A stretch of 19,872 nt of DNA, from contig JBCCZC010000055.1 of NCBI GenBank assembly GCA_039188505.1, positions 1 through 19,872 on the forward strand, in the 5' to 3' direction. A model generated the notes under the pieces. It was not told the DNA's origin. It did no database searches and saw nothing but the letters and a program-made list of their open reading frames with translations. Made by a program: the position numbers and the translations under genes. Every line of letters starts with the position of its first letter. The first letter of the stretch is position 1. The DNA is from JBCCZC01 sp039188505. Its GTDB lineage: Bacteria; Pseudomonadota; Gammaproteobacteria; Xanthomonadales; SZUA-38. Positions 7,809 through 14,193 of the stretch are shown one piece after another.

Positions 7809-8432
7809 ATGCGCATCGAAAGCAACTCTTTCAAGCACCTCGATCGAATTCCGGGCGAATTCGCCTTCGGCGTACCGGCCGAGGGCGCACCCATGGGCTT
7901 CGGCGACAACCGCAACCCCCACCTGGCCTGGGCCGATGCCCCGGCGGGCACGAAATCGTTCGTGCTCCTCTGTATCGACGTGGACGTCCCGACGGTCTTC
8001 GATGACCTGAACCAGGAGGGCAAGACGCTGCCGGCCGACATGCCGCGGCAGGATTTCTGCCACTGGGCCATGATCGACATTCCGACTGCGGTGACCGAAG
8101 TCGCGGCCGGTAGCTGTGCCGAAGGCGTCGTGTCGGGCGGCAAGCAGAATCCCCCCGGACCGGCGGGATCGCGCCAGGGCATCAACGGCTACACCGGCTT
8201 CATGGCCGGTTCTGACATGGCCGGCGACTACTACGGCTACGACGGCCCCTGCCCGCCCTGGAACGACGAGCGTCTCCACCGCTACGAGTACCGCATCTAT
8301 GCCCTCGACACGGAGAAGGTCGATCTCCCCGACGGCTTCCACGGCGACGATGTCGCAGCGGCCATCGAGGGTCACGTGCTGGGCAGCGCTACCATTACGG
8401 GCACCTACTCGCTGAATCCGGACGTCGCCTGA
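7809..8432 (+). CDS. YbhB/YbcL (PEBP, Raf kinase inhibitor-like) family protein
   Basis: The 207-residue protein is a phosphatidylethanolamine-binding-protein-fold member. It shows the cavity motif as CIDVDVP (canonical DPDAP-like, here DVDVP), CHWAMIDIP, and the C-terminal YGYDGPCPPWNDERLHRYEYRIYAL block that forms the ligand pocket. It is somewhat longer than E. coli YbhB/YbcL because of an extra segment after VPTVFDD containing a Met/Asp-rich stretch, and it has no signal peptide. Bacterial members have poorly defined roles. A strong ribosome binding site (GGGAGGGAG at 7795-7803) sits 5 nt before the ATG. It is 25 nt downstream of the sugar dehydrogenase and 25 nt upstream of uppP. Confidence 0.9.
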   Translation: MRIESNSFKHLDRIPGEFAFGVPAEGAPMGFGDNRNPHLAWADAPAGTKSFVLLCIDVDVPTVFDDLNQEGKTLPADMPRQDFCHWAMIDIPTAVTEVAAGSCAEGVVSGGKQNPPGPAGSRQGINGYTGFMAGSDMAGDYYGYDGPCPPWNDERLHRYEYRIYALDTEKVDLPDGFHGDDVAAAIEGHVLGSATITGTYSLNPDVA

Positions 8433-8457
8433 CGGCGAGAGTCCGGCCGGGGACTTC

Positions 8458-9240
8458 ATGGACCTCATCCAGATCGTCCTGCTCTCCCTGGTGCAGGGCA
8501 TCACGGAGTTCCTGCCGATCTCGAGCTCGGCGCACCTGATCCTCGTGAATCGCTGGTTCGGCTATGCCGACGAGGGCCTGGTGTTCGACGTGGCCGCACA
8601 CCTGGGCAGCCTGTGCGCCGTCATCGTGTACTTTCGCGACGACCTGAAGCGGCTCCTGACCGGCGAGATGCTGGCATCGCTCGACGGCGCCGAGGGCCAT
8701 CGAGTGCTGCTGTGGCTGGTGCTGGCGACCCTACCGATCGCGATCATCGGCATGAGCTTTGCGGATGTCATCGAGACGCACCTACGGTCCACGTTGGTCA
8801 TCGCCGTGGCAACCATCGTCTTCGGCCTGGCCCTGGGTATCGCCGACCGCCGGCATGATCGGCGCGGCCAGCTGACGCTGGGCACGGCACTGCTCATGGG
8901 CGCGGCCCAGTGCCTCGCGCTGATCCCGGGTGCTTCCCGTGCGGGCGTCACGATCACGGCAGGTCGCTTCTGCGGACTCGCGCGGACGCAGGCGGCCCGG
9001 TTCTCCTTCCTGATGGCCATTCCGGCGGTCGGCGCTGCCGGCGCCTTCGGGCTGCGGGAAATGCTGGAGGACCGAGCCGGCATTCACTGGGGCGAGTTCG
9101 CTCTCGCCGTGAGCGTTTCCGGCCTGGCGGCCTACGCGTGCATCGCGCTGTTCTTGAAGCTCATCGACCGCATCGGCATGCTGCCGTTCGTGGTCTATCG
9201 CCTCGCGCTGGGCGCCGTTCTGCTGGCCGTTGCGGTCTGA
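8458..9240 (+). CDS. uppP: Undecaprenyl-diphosphate phosphatase (BacA/UppP)
   Basis: The 260-residue polytopic membrane protein has both UppP signatures: QGITEFLPISSSAHL at about 13-27, with the catalytic Glu in TEF, and PGASRAGVTITAGR, the phosphate-binding PGxSR region, at about 160-172. Roughly seven or eight hydrophobic segments fit the family. UppP dephosphorylates undecaprenyl pyrophosphate to recycle the lipid carrier for peptidoglycan, O-antigen and other envelope polymers, and confers bacitracin resistance. GGGGA at 8449-8453 precedes the ATG. It ends the operon that starts at srkA; the next gene has its own promoter-like sequence. Confidence 0.96.
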   Translation: MDLIQIVLLSLVQGITEFLPISSSAHLILVNRWFGYADEGLVFDVAAHLGSLCAVIVYFRDDLKRLLTGEMLASLDGAEGHRVLLWLVLATLPIAIIGMSFADVIETHLRSTLVIAVATIVFGLALGIADRRHDRRGQLTLGTALLMGAAQCLALIPGASRAGVTITAGRFCGLARTQAARFSFLMAIPAVGAAGAFGLREMLEDRAGIHWGEFALAVSVSGLAAYACIALFLKLIDRIGMLPFVVYRLALGAVLLAVAV

Positions 9241-9275
9241 TCCCGGCCGGTGGCAACTCGGCAAGCAGGACGCGA

Positions 9276-9284
9276 TGCTATAAC
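9276..9284 (+). promoter_or_regulatory. Extended -10 promoter for the terB-like gene
   Basis: TGCTATAAC is an extended -10 (TGn followed by TATAAC) in the 122-nt gap after uppP. No clear -35 is seen, which is tolerated with extended -10 elements. It would start transcription near 9291 and leave a leader of about 70 nt. Confidence 0.45.
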
Positions 9285-9362
9285 ATCGCCCCTTTAGCGA
9301 ACCTCGCGGCGGAGCCGGCCTGGCATGGGCCGCTGTCGCGCCGCATCATCAAGGAGCAAATC

Positions 9363-9803
9363 GTGGGAATTCTGGATTTCAGCGCCGTCCGTAACCTGTT
9401 CGGCGGAGAGCCGTCCGCGGAGGAGCGGAAGGAGCTTTTCGACGAACTGCTGGTCATGGTGCTCTCGCGAGCAACCCACGCAGACACCAACATCAAGGCC
9501 GTCGAGGTCGAAGCGGTGCAGCTCGTGCTGCAGGAACGCTTCTCCGTGGAGGTCTCCGTTGCCGATATCCGCACCGCGGCACTGTCCGAGGCCTATGAGA
9601 CGAGGCCCCTCGACAAGTACGTCGCCGCGGCGTCGAAGAACCTGACGAGAGACGAGCGCATCGCCCTCCTGAGCGCGCTGGCCAAGGTGCTCTCCAGCGA
9701 CGATCGCATGAGCCAGTTCGAGGTGTCCTTCTTCGACGACGTCGCCAAGGCCATGAAGGCGGCTCCGTCCGAGGTGGCCGGGCTCAGCGCGGCGGAGGAC
9801 TAG
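9363..9803 (+). CDS. TerB-family protein (tellurite resistance TerB-like)
   Basis: The 146-residue acidic, all-helical protein has the TerB/COG4103 layout: an early ERKELFDELLVMVLSRATHADTNI block, in which the family's first conserved acidic helix lies, then VEVEAVQLVLQE, and the second repeat LTRDERIALLSALAKVLSSDDRMSQFE near residues 97-120. TerB folds bind divalent metals through acidic residues, and chromosomal single-gene relatives are mostly of unknown role. The GTG at 9363 is chosen because AAGGAG at 9351-9356 is ideally placed. A longer frame reaching back to 8910 merely overlaps uppP. The gene stands outside a ter operon, so tellurite resistance should not be assumed. Transcription probably ends at the two hairpins just downstream. 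Confidence 0.82.
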   Translation: MGILDFSAVRNLFGGEPSAEERKELFDELLVMVLSRATHADTNIKAVEVEAVQLVLQERFSVEVSVADIRTAALSEAYETRPLDKYVAAASKNLTRDERIALLSALAKVLSSDDRMSQFEVSFFDDVAKAMKAAPSEVAGLSAAED

Positions 9804-9842
9804 CACCGTCTCCGGTGCCGGCGGCGCCCGAGCATTCGGGCG
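9803..9842. terminator. Two tandem hairpins between convergent genes, candidate bidirectional terminator
   Basis: The first stem is GCACCG (9803-9808) with CGGTGC (9813-9818) and loop TCTC. The second is CGCCCGA (9825-9831) with TCGGGCG (9836-9842) and loop GCAT. They lie directly after the terB-like stop and before the 3' end of the convergent cupin gene. No U-tract follows, so intrinsic termination would be weak. Confidence 0.45.
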
Positions 9843-9870
9843 TTGACTGCACCAGCATCAGACGCCCTGC

Positions 9871-10392
9871 TCAGAGAAACAGCGCCTCCAGCCTGGCCAG
9901 ATAGGTAGGGGCATCCGCACTGCCTGCCGCAGGCGCCCAGGCGGCAAACTCCTTGTCGGTGGCTGGATCGTAGGGTCCAGCCTTGCCCTCGAACACGACC
10001 GCCTCCGGCGAGAGCGCAAGAAACGTGTGCCAGACTCCCGGCGTCCAGTCGACCGCGAGACAACCGTTCTCCCGGTCCAGGAGCACCAGATTCCGTTGGT
10101 CCGGGGTCCCGTCTTCGAGGAAGGGCACAAATCCGACGGTCCCATGCAGCAGGACGACGCTCTCGGCCTTTGGCGGATCCCGGTGGCGATGCGGGCGTAT
10201 GTAGCTTCCACGCAGAAACGTGTTCAGCGCTCGCTGATAGTGCTCGCCGGGGTCGCGGTGAAGCAGATGCATCTCGCGCTGGCGGGGATTGAGGCGCGCA
10301 TCTGCGATCTTCTGCGCAAGAGTTTCCGCGGACACAGCAACCACGTCACCGGTTGCCTCGGTCGCGAATTCGTTGACTCTCCTGATGCTCAT
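9871..10392 (-). CDS. WbuC-family cupin metalloprotein
   Basis: The 173-residue protein matches the WbuC cupin family. The first cupin motif is in YIRPHRHRDPPKAES (64-78, with His 68, His 70 and Glu 77 as metal ligands), then LHGTVGFVPF, VDWTPGVWHTFLAL with His 122, and the highly characteristic FEGKAGPYDPATDKEFAAWAP (about 134-154). WbuC homologues are usually found in O-antigen gene clusters and have no firmly established reaction; a metal-dependent sugar or nucleotide-sugar step is plausible. Here it is alone, convergent with the terB-like gene and divergent from the secreted repeat protein, though uppP nearby is also an envelope-polysaccharide gene. No strong ribosome binding site is visible. 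Confidence 0.88.
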   Translation of the reverse strand: MSIRRVNEFATEATGDVVAVSAETLAQKIADARLNPRQREMHLLHRDPGEHYQRALNTFLRGSYIRPHRHRDPPKAESVVLLHGTVGFVPFLEDGTPDQRNLVLLDRENGCLAVDWTPGVWHTFLALSPEAVVFEGKAGPYDPATDKEFAAWAPAAGSADAPTYLARLEALFL

Positions 10393-10620
10393 GGCGACAT
10401 CCGCTCATTCTCGTGCTGGATTGCGCAACGGGCGCCGAAGCCGGTATTTGCCGGACACCATCGCCTGACGCAGCTTCCGAATTCTCGGACCAGAAGAATA
10501 GACCTGCCCGGTCCGCCGAGGTCAAGGGCAGCCTGCCCCTAGTGCCATCGCCCTCGAGGCGTGTCCGGTTTCTCCAGCGATTGCCGTAGCACAATTACGG
10601 AGATCAAGGAGTGCTGAATC
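10393..10620. promoter_or_regulatory. Divergent intergenic region between the cupin and the secreted repeat protein
   Basis: This 228-nt gap must hold both promoters. I see no strong consensus sites. There is a small hairpin CCGTA/TACGG (10584-10588 and 10596-10600, 7-nt loop) just ahead of the AAGGAG ribosome binding site at 10606-10611, and a GGGCA/TGCCC hairpin at 10526-10538. No small gene is apparent. Confidence 0.3.
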
Positions 10621-11945
10621 ATGAGAGGGATCCTCGCCACCCTGCTGTTCGTTTCGGCCCCGGCCTTTGCGGACCGGGCGCTCGACACCTTCGTAACCGC
10701 GCAGACACCGGTCCGGGCAGACGAGATCGTCGCCTTCGAGCCCCGCTCGAGACGCTTTCTGGCAATCGGCTGTTCACCGTCGGTGACACCGGAACGAACG
10801 CCGTGCTGGCCGGTGGAGTGCTTGCCTGCGACTTCAGCGGCAACCTCGATGACGCGGCTTGCGCCGTCGGCTTCAACTTCGAAACACCGATTGATCTGAG
10901 CGGCAATACGGGGATCGAGCTGGCGATCGACCGGCTGGAGGGGCCGGTCCAACTGGCCTTCACGATGAACGACGCTGCAGGCGCCACGGCGCTGGGTGAG
11001 ACCACGGTCAGTGCCGGCACCACGACACTGACCTTCAGCGAGCTGCTCAGCCCCTTCGGTACCCCCGACCTGACGCAGATCAACGGCCTGCTCATCGGGT
11101 TCTTACCGGACGAGCAGCCCGCCGCCCTCACCGTTGGCCGGATCGATCTGAGCGACAACGCCGCCGCGGCCCCGCCGAACGCAGCGCAATCGAGCACGTT
11201 CTTCGATCCCGCGCGCGACGGTGAGGGCATCCAGCTCGCGCTGCTGCCCGATGGTGAGACCGTGGTCCTGACCTGGTACACGTACGTGGACGGCGAGCAG
11301 CTCTGGCTCATTGGCGCCGGGCCGCTGATCGACGGTCGCGCCATGCTCGACGTGGTCAGCACGACCGGCGCTCGCTTCGGAGCCGCCTTTCGCCCCGAAG
11401 ACGTGGTCCGCGAGCCCTGGGGCCGCGTGGCCGTGGAGCTCCTTGACTGTAATCGACTCGCGGTCGAAGCGAGCCCGGACGCCGCGGGTTTCGACGACTT
11501 CGCCGTTGCCATGACCCGGCTGCTCCCGGCCGACTGTGCGGCCATCGATGGCGGGGAGCCGCCGGCGAATGCAGCCGTTCTCTTCGAGTTCTCGGGCACG
11601 TACTTCGACCCGCTGCGTGACGGCGAAGGCTTCCAGGTGGCCATCGAGGAGGATGGCCGCACCGTGATCGTCACCTGGTACACCTATGCCGACGGGGAAC
11701 CGATCTGGCTGATCGGCGCGGGCACCGTCAGCGATGCCCGCCTGGATCTCACCATGACGATTACCGAGGGCGCGGATTTCGGCGCGGATTTCGACCCGAC
11801 ACGCGTCATCCGGACCGAATGGGGAGCACTGTCGATCCGCTTCCTGGATTGCAATCAGTTCGAGGCGACGGCCAGCCCGGCGCTGGACGGCTTCGAGCCG
11901 ATCACGCTGCTGGTCGAAAAGATCATTCCCGGCACCTGCACCTAA
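10621..11945 (+). CDS. Secreted protein with beta-sandwich domain and two DPxRDGEG repeats, frameshifted near 10741
   Basis: The start at 10621 has AAGGAG at 10606-10611 and encodes a clear signal peptide (MRGILATLLFVSAPAFA) followed by DRALDTFVTAQTPVRADEIV. Near 10741 this frame turns into low-quality sequence, and coding continues in the frame one base back (LETLSGNRLFTVGDTGTNAV and onward) to the stop at 11945. One lost C in the CCCC run at 10741-10744 would explain it. After the break comes a beta-rich domain (about 10760-11160) resembling carbohydrate-binding jelly rolls, then two homologous units of about 115 residues, 134 residues apart (FFDPARDGEG at 11199, YFDPLRDGEG at about 11601). 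Each has WYTY-DGE, a WLIGAG strand and a paired-Cys end. An exported surface or periplasmic role is likely; the specific function is unknown. A GTG at 10611 in the second frame lacks a signal peptide and a ribosome binding site. Confidence 0.7.
11190..11942 (+). repeat. Internal protein-coding tandem repeat, two units 402 nt apart
   Basis: Unit one (about 11190-11540) and unit two (about 11592-11942) encode aligned motifs: FDPxRDGEGxQ, TWYTYxDGExxWLIGAG, ARFGAAF or ADFGADF, WGxxxxxxLDCN, and a final Cys. The DNA has diverged, so this is an old domain duplication. Confidence 0.75.
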
Positions 11946-11954
11946 GGTGAGCGA

Positions 11955-12584
11955 TCAATCCTCGGGCGCGAGCGGCAGCGGCACCTGGGCCGGTTCGCGC
12001 CCGCCTTCGCCCTGGAACACGCGCTTGAACTCGCGGCGGCTGACGGAAACATAGCGATCGTTGCCGCCGATCTCGACCTGGTTGCCGGACGTCACCGCGC
12101 GGCCCTGGTCGTCGACGCGAATGACCATGGTGGCCTTCTTGCCCGTGTGGCAGATGGTCTTCAGCTCGCGGAGTTCGTCGCCCCAGGCCAGCAGGTACTG
12201 GGAGCCCTCGAAGAGCTCGCCGCGAAAGTCCGTGCGCAAGCCGTAGGCGAGCACCGGAATATCCAGCTCGTCGACGACATCAGAGAGCTGGTGCACCTGG
12301 GCCTTGGTCAGGAACTGGGCCTCGTCCACGAGGATGCACGCGAGCGGTCGCGTGGCGAGCACCTTCCTCACGGCGCCGAAGAGATCGTCCTCGCCGTCGA
12401 AGGCGATGGCGTCGGCGGCGAGCCCGATCCGGGAGGCGACGCGCCCCTGGCCGGCCCGGTCGTCGAGCGCCGGCGTGAAGATCAGCGTTTCCATGCCGCG
12501 TTCGCGATAGTTGTAGCTCGACTGCAGCAGGTGCGTGGATTTTCCGGCGTTCATGGCCGAGTAGTAGAAGTAGAGCTTTGCCAT
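11955..12584 (-). CDS. tdk: Thymidine kinase (type II, TK1-like)
   Basis: The 209-residue protein has the TK1-type fold. SAMNAGKST (9-17) is the P-loop, ILVDEAQF (84-91) holds the Walker B Asp and the catalytic Glu 88, and YGLRTDFRGELFEGS (114-128) and the lasso/substrate region IGGNDRYVSVSRREF (172-186) are well conserved. It phosphorylates thymidine to dTMP for nucleotide salvage in the cytoplasm. The zinc site is altered: compared with E. coli Tdk ligands (Cys145, Cys147, Cys182, His185), only Cys145 remains, with Thr147, Ser182 and Glu185 here. I believe some xanthomonad-type Tdk proteins share this. The gene converges with the secreted repeat protein (9-nt gap) and diverges from the amidotransferase. 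Confidence 0.96.
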   Translation of the reverse strand: MAKLYFYYSAMNAGKSTHLLQSSYNYRERGMETLIFTPALDDRAGQGRVASRIGLAADAIAFDGEDDLFGAVRKVLATRPLACILVDEAQFLTKAQVHQLSDVVDELDIPVLAYGLRTDFRGELFEGSQYLLAWGDELRELKTICHTGKKATMVIRVDDQGRAVTSGNQVEIGGNDRYVSVSRREFKRVFQGEGGREPAQVPLPLAPED

Positions 12585-12612
12585 GGGATCGTACGGTCCG
12601 ACAGGCTGCGTG

Positions 12613-12660
12613 GGGCACGAAGTGTGCCCGATTCGTCATATCGGTTGCCAGCCCGGCAAC
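12613..12660. promoter_or_regulatory. Two inverted repeats between tdk and the amidotransferase
   Basis: GGGCAC/GTGCCC (12613-12618 and 12624-12629) and GTTGCC/GGCAAC (12644-12649 and 12655-12660) are perfect 6-bp arms around 5-nt spacers in the divergent gap 12585-12711. They could be operators or 5'-leader hairpins. I find no convincing -35/-10 pair. Confidence 0.3.
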
Positions 12661-12711
12661 GCGGTTGCGATGATCCGGGGTCTGAAGTCCGCGCACGGGG
12701 AACGCGAGCGC

Positions 12712-13458
12712 ATGTCACGCATCATGATCTTTCAGCATGTCTCCGCCGAACCGCTCGGCGTGCTCGATCCGCTGATCCGCGCGCGCGGTCATCGCATGCG
12801 CTTCTACAACTTCCATCGTCACCCGGGCGCTAACCCCAAGGTGGACCGCTATGACGGGCTGATCGTCCTTGGCGGCCCCATGAACGTGGACCAGATGGAC
12901 GACTATCCGCACCTCGCGGTGGAGGCCGAGGCCATTCGCCGAGCCGTCGAAGCGGGGAAGCCGGTGCTCGGAATCTGTCTCGGCGCCCAGCTGCTGGCTC
13001 ATGCCTTCGGAGCGACGGTCGGCCCGGCGCCGCAATGGGAAATCGGCTGGTATCCGCTGGCCACGACGGCGGCGGGCGACGCCGACCCGGTCGTACAGGC
13101 CCTCGGACCGGAGACCACCCTGTTCGAGTGGCACGGCCAGACCTTCACGATGCCCGAAGGCGCGGAGCGGCTCATGACGGGAACGCAATGCGAGAACCAG
13201 GCCTTCCGCCTCGGCGAGAACGCCTACGGTTTCCAGTTCCATCTGGAGGTCGACGAGCACCTGGTCAACCGATGGCTCACCATCAAGGGCTACAAGCGGG
13301 AGCTCGAGGATTCGGACGCCGGCACCACGGTCGCGCGCGTTGCCGACGAGACCCGCCACCACATGGCGGGCTCACGGACGGTTGCGCGGGAGGTGTTCGA
13401 CGCCTTCCTCGATCAGGTCGCCCCGGCGAAGACCCGGGTCACGCTACCCTCGCGCTAG
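12712..13458 (+). CDS. Class I glutamine amidotransferase domain protein (GMP synthase-like, GATase1)
   Basis: The 248-residue protein is a stand-alone class I glutamine amidotransferase. VLGICLGAQLLA (85-96) holds the nucleophile Cys 89, YGFQFHLEV (172-180) supplies His 177 and Glu 179, and LIVLGGPMNVDQMDDYPHL is the oxyanion-side loop. EWHGQTFTMPEGAERL is typical of the YfeJ/GMP synthase-like subfamily. The family hydrolyses glutamine and may act on gamma-glutamyl compounds; the acceptor is unknown because no synthase domain is fused or adjacent. ATG 12712 is preferred over upstream in-frame starts from 12583, whose extra sequence has no conserved content and would cross the divergent promoter region. 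It is next to tdk but there is no clear functional tie. Confidence 0.87.
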   Translation: MSRIMIFQHVSAEPLGVLDPLIRARGHRMRFYNFHRHPGANPKVDRYDGLIVLGGPMNVDQMDDYPHLAVEAEAIRRAVEAGKPVLGICLGAQLLAHAFGATVGPAPQWEIGWYPLATTAAGDADPVVQALGPETTLFEWHGQTFTMPEGAERLMTGTQCENQAFRLGENAYGFQFHLEVDEHLVNRWLTIKGYKRELEDSDAGTTVARVADETRHHMAGSRTVAREVFDAFLDQVAPAKTRVTLPSR

Positions 13459-13465
13459 GGCGAGC

Positions 13466-13876
13466 TCACGGCTCGAAGGGGTCCACGACGGTCGCGCCCG
13501 ACCGCCGGAAATCAGCCACGTTTCGCGTTGCGATCGCGAATCCGTGCTGCAGCGCCGTGGCAGCGATCAGGCTGTCCTTGATCGGCATGGCGGCACCTGC
13601 CTCACGCAGGTCGGCAAGGAGCAGAGACCACCTCAACCCTGTCGCCGCGTCCCAGTCGACGCAGTCGATCATGCCCACACCCTGGTCGAACCACTCCTCG
13701 AGCCTCCGGCGCCGGCGCCCGCGCGGAAGTCGGAGAATGCCGTAGCGGATCTCCCCGAGAATGATCGGATCGACAACCATCCGGCGCTCGTGCCGTTCGA
13801 GCCACGCCAGTGCATTCGGATCCGGCCGCGGGCGCGTCGCCTCGCTCAGGACGTTGGCATCGACCAGAAACCTCAC
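13466..13876 (-). CDS. vapC: PIN-domain toxin of a VapBC-type system
   Basis: The 136-residue protein is a PIN-fold ribonuclease. The opening MRFLVDANVLSE carries Asp 6, ILGEIRYGI carries Glu 42, IKDSLIAATALQHG carries Asp 101, and ATRNVADF has Asn 119 and Asp 122, which together form the usual acidic metal site. FitB/VapC-type toxins of this length cleave tRNA or rRNA and are held inactive by the cognate antitoxin. It starts with GTG at 13876, overlapping the antitoxin stop by 4 nt (GTGA), the standard translational coupling of these modules. All active-site residues are present, so it is probably functional. The module is small and chromosomal, with no adjacent mobile-element genes. Confidence 0.92.
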   Translation of the reverse strand: MRFLVDANVLSEATRPRPDPNALAWLERHERRMVVDPIILGEIRYGILRLPRGRRRRRLEEWFDQGVGMIDCVDWDAATGLRWSLLLADLREAGAAMPIKDSLIAATALQHGFAIATRNVADFRRSGATVVDPFEP

Positions 13877-14103
13877 AACGTGTCGGTCGATTCCGACTCG
13901 ATAGGCTCGAAGTAGTCATCATCGGGACAGGCTCGTAGCCACGCGACGACTCCCGTATTCGGCTCCATCGCCACCCGAGTCATCCGGTACTCACCCGGGC
14001 CGATCCGTTCGATCTCTAGAACCTGTCCAGGCTCGATCCGATCCTCGCGACGGAGTTCCGCGGGCAGGACGATCTGTCCCTTGCTGGAAACGGTGGTTTT
14101 CAT
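13873..14103 (-). CDS. vapB: AbrB/MazE-type antitoxin of the VapBC system
   Basis: The 76-residue protein has a SpoVT/AbrB swapped-hairpin DNA-binding domain (MKTTVSSKGQIVLPAELRRE at 1-20, then VLEIERIGPGEYRMTRV) and an acidic, Trp-containing C-terminal tail (VAWLRACPDDDYFEPIE) that would wrap the PIN toxin. The start at 14103 is chosen because the AbrB domain begins there; a frame reaching 14139 would cross the operator. No Shine-Dalgarno precedes the ATG. The promoter position predicts a transcript starting at or next to the start codon, so it may be leaderless (inference). It likely autorepresses with the toxin through the palindrome just upstream. Confidence 0.9.
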   Translation of the reverse strand: MKTTVSSKGQIVLPAELRREDRIEPGQVLEIERIGPGEYRMTRVAMEPNTGVVAWLRACPDDDYFEPIESESTDTL

Positions 14104-14109
14104 GGGTGA

Positions 14110-14126
14110 GTAAGATAACATCTTAC
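14110..14126. promoter_or_regulatory. Perfect palindromic operator of the VapBC operon
   Basis: GTAAGATAACATCTTAC has 7-bp perfect arms around a 3-nt spacer and ends 6 nt upstream of the antitoxin ATG. It is strikingly AT-rich against its surroundings. VapB/VapBC complexes typically bind such palindromes to autorepress. Confidence 0.75.
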
Positions 14127-14139
14127 ATTGCCTCGGCAA
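14112..14139 (-). promoter_or_regulatory. Putative promoter of the VapBC operon
   Basis: On the reverse strand TTGCCG (14139-14134) and TATCTT (14117-14112) are separated by 16 nt. The -10 lies inside the palindrome, so repressor binding would block it. The predicted start is within a few bases of the antitoxin ATG. Confidence 0.45.
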
Positions 14140-14193
14140 GCAGCGGGTCGCAGGCCTCGTGGGCCACGACGCGTGACAAGGCTGCCCGCTCGA

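Noticed and set aside
6230..8185. A 651-codon open frame on the reverse strand
   Set aside because: It lies antisense to the TPR, sugar dehydrogenase and PEBP genes, whose motifs are unmistakable. Its protein is repetitive in Arg/Val/Asp/Gly with no recognisable domain, as expected for antisense of GC-rich genes.
8910..9362. N-terminal extension of the terB-like gene back into uppP
   Set aside because: The extension overlaps uppP in another frame, while the GTG at 9363 has an ideal AAGGAG and the conserved domain starts there.
9363..9803. Tellurite-resistance or phage-defence ter operon
   Set aside because: Only a single TerB-like gene is present, with no TerA, TerC, TerD or TerZ partner in the window.
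11939..11949. CACCTAAGGTG palindrome over the stop codon of the secreted repeat protein
   Set aside because: The one-base centre cannot form a hairpin loop and there is no T-tract, so I do not call it a terminator or operator.
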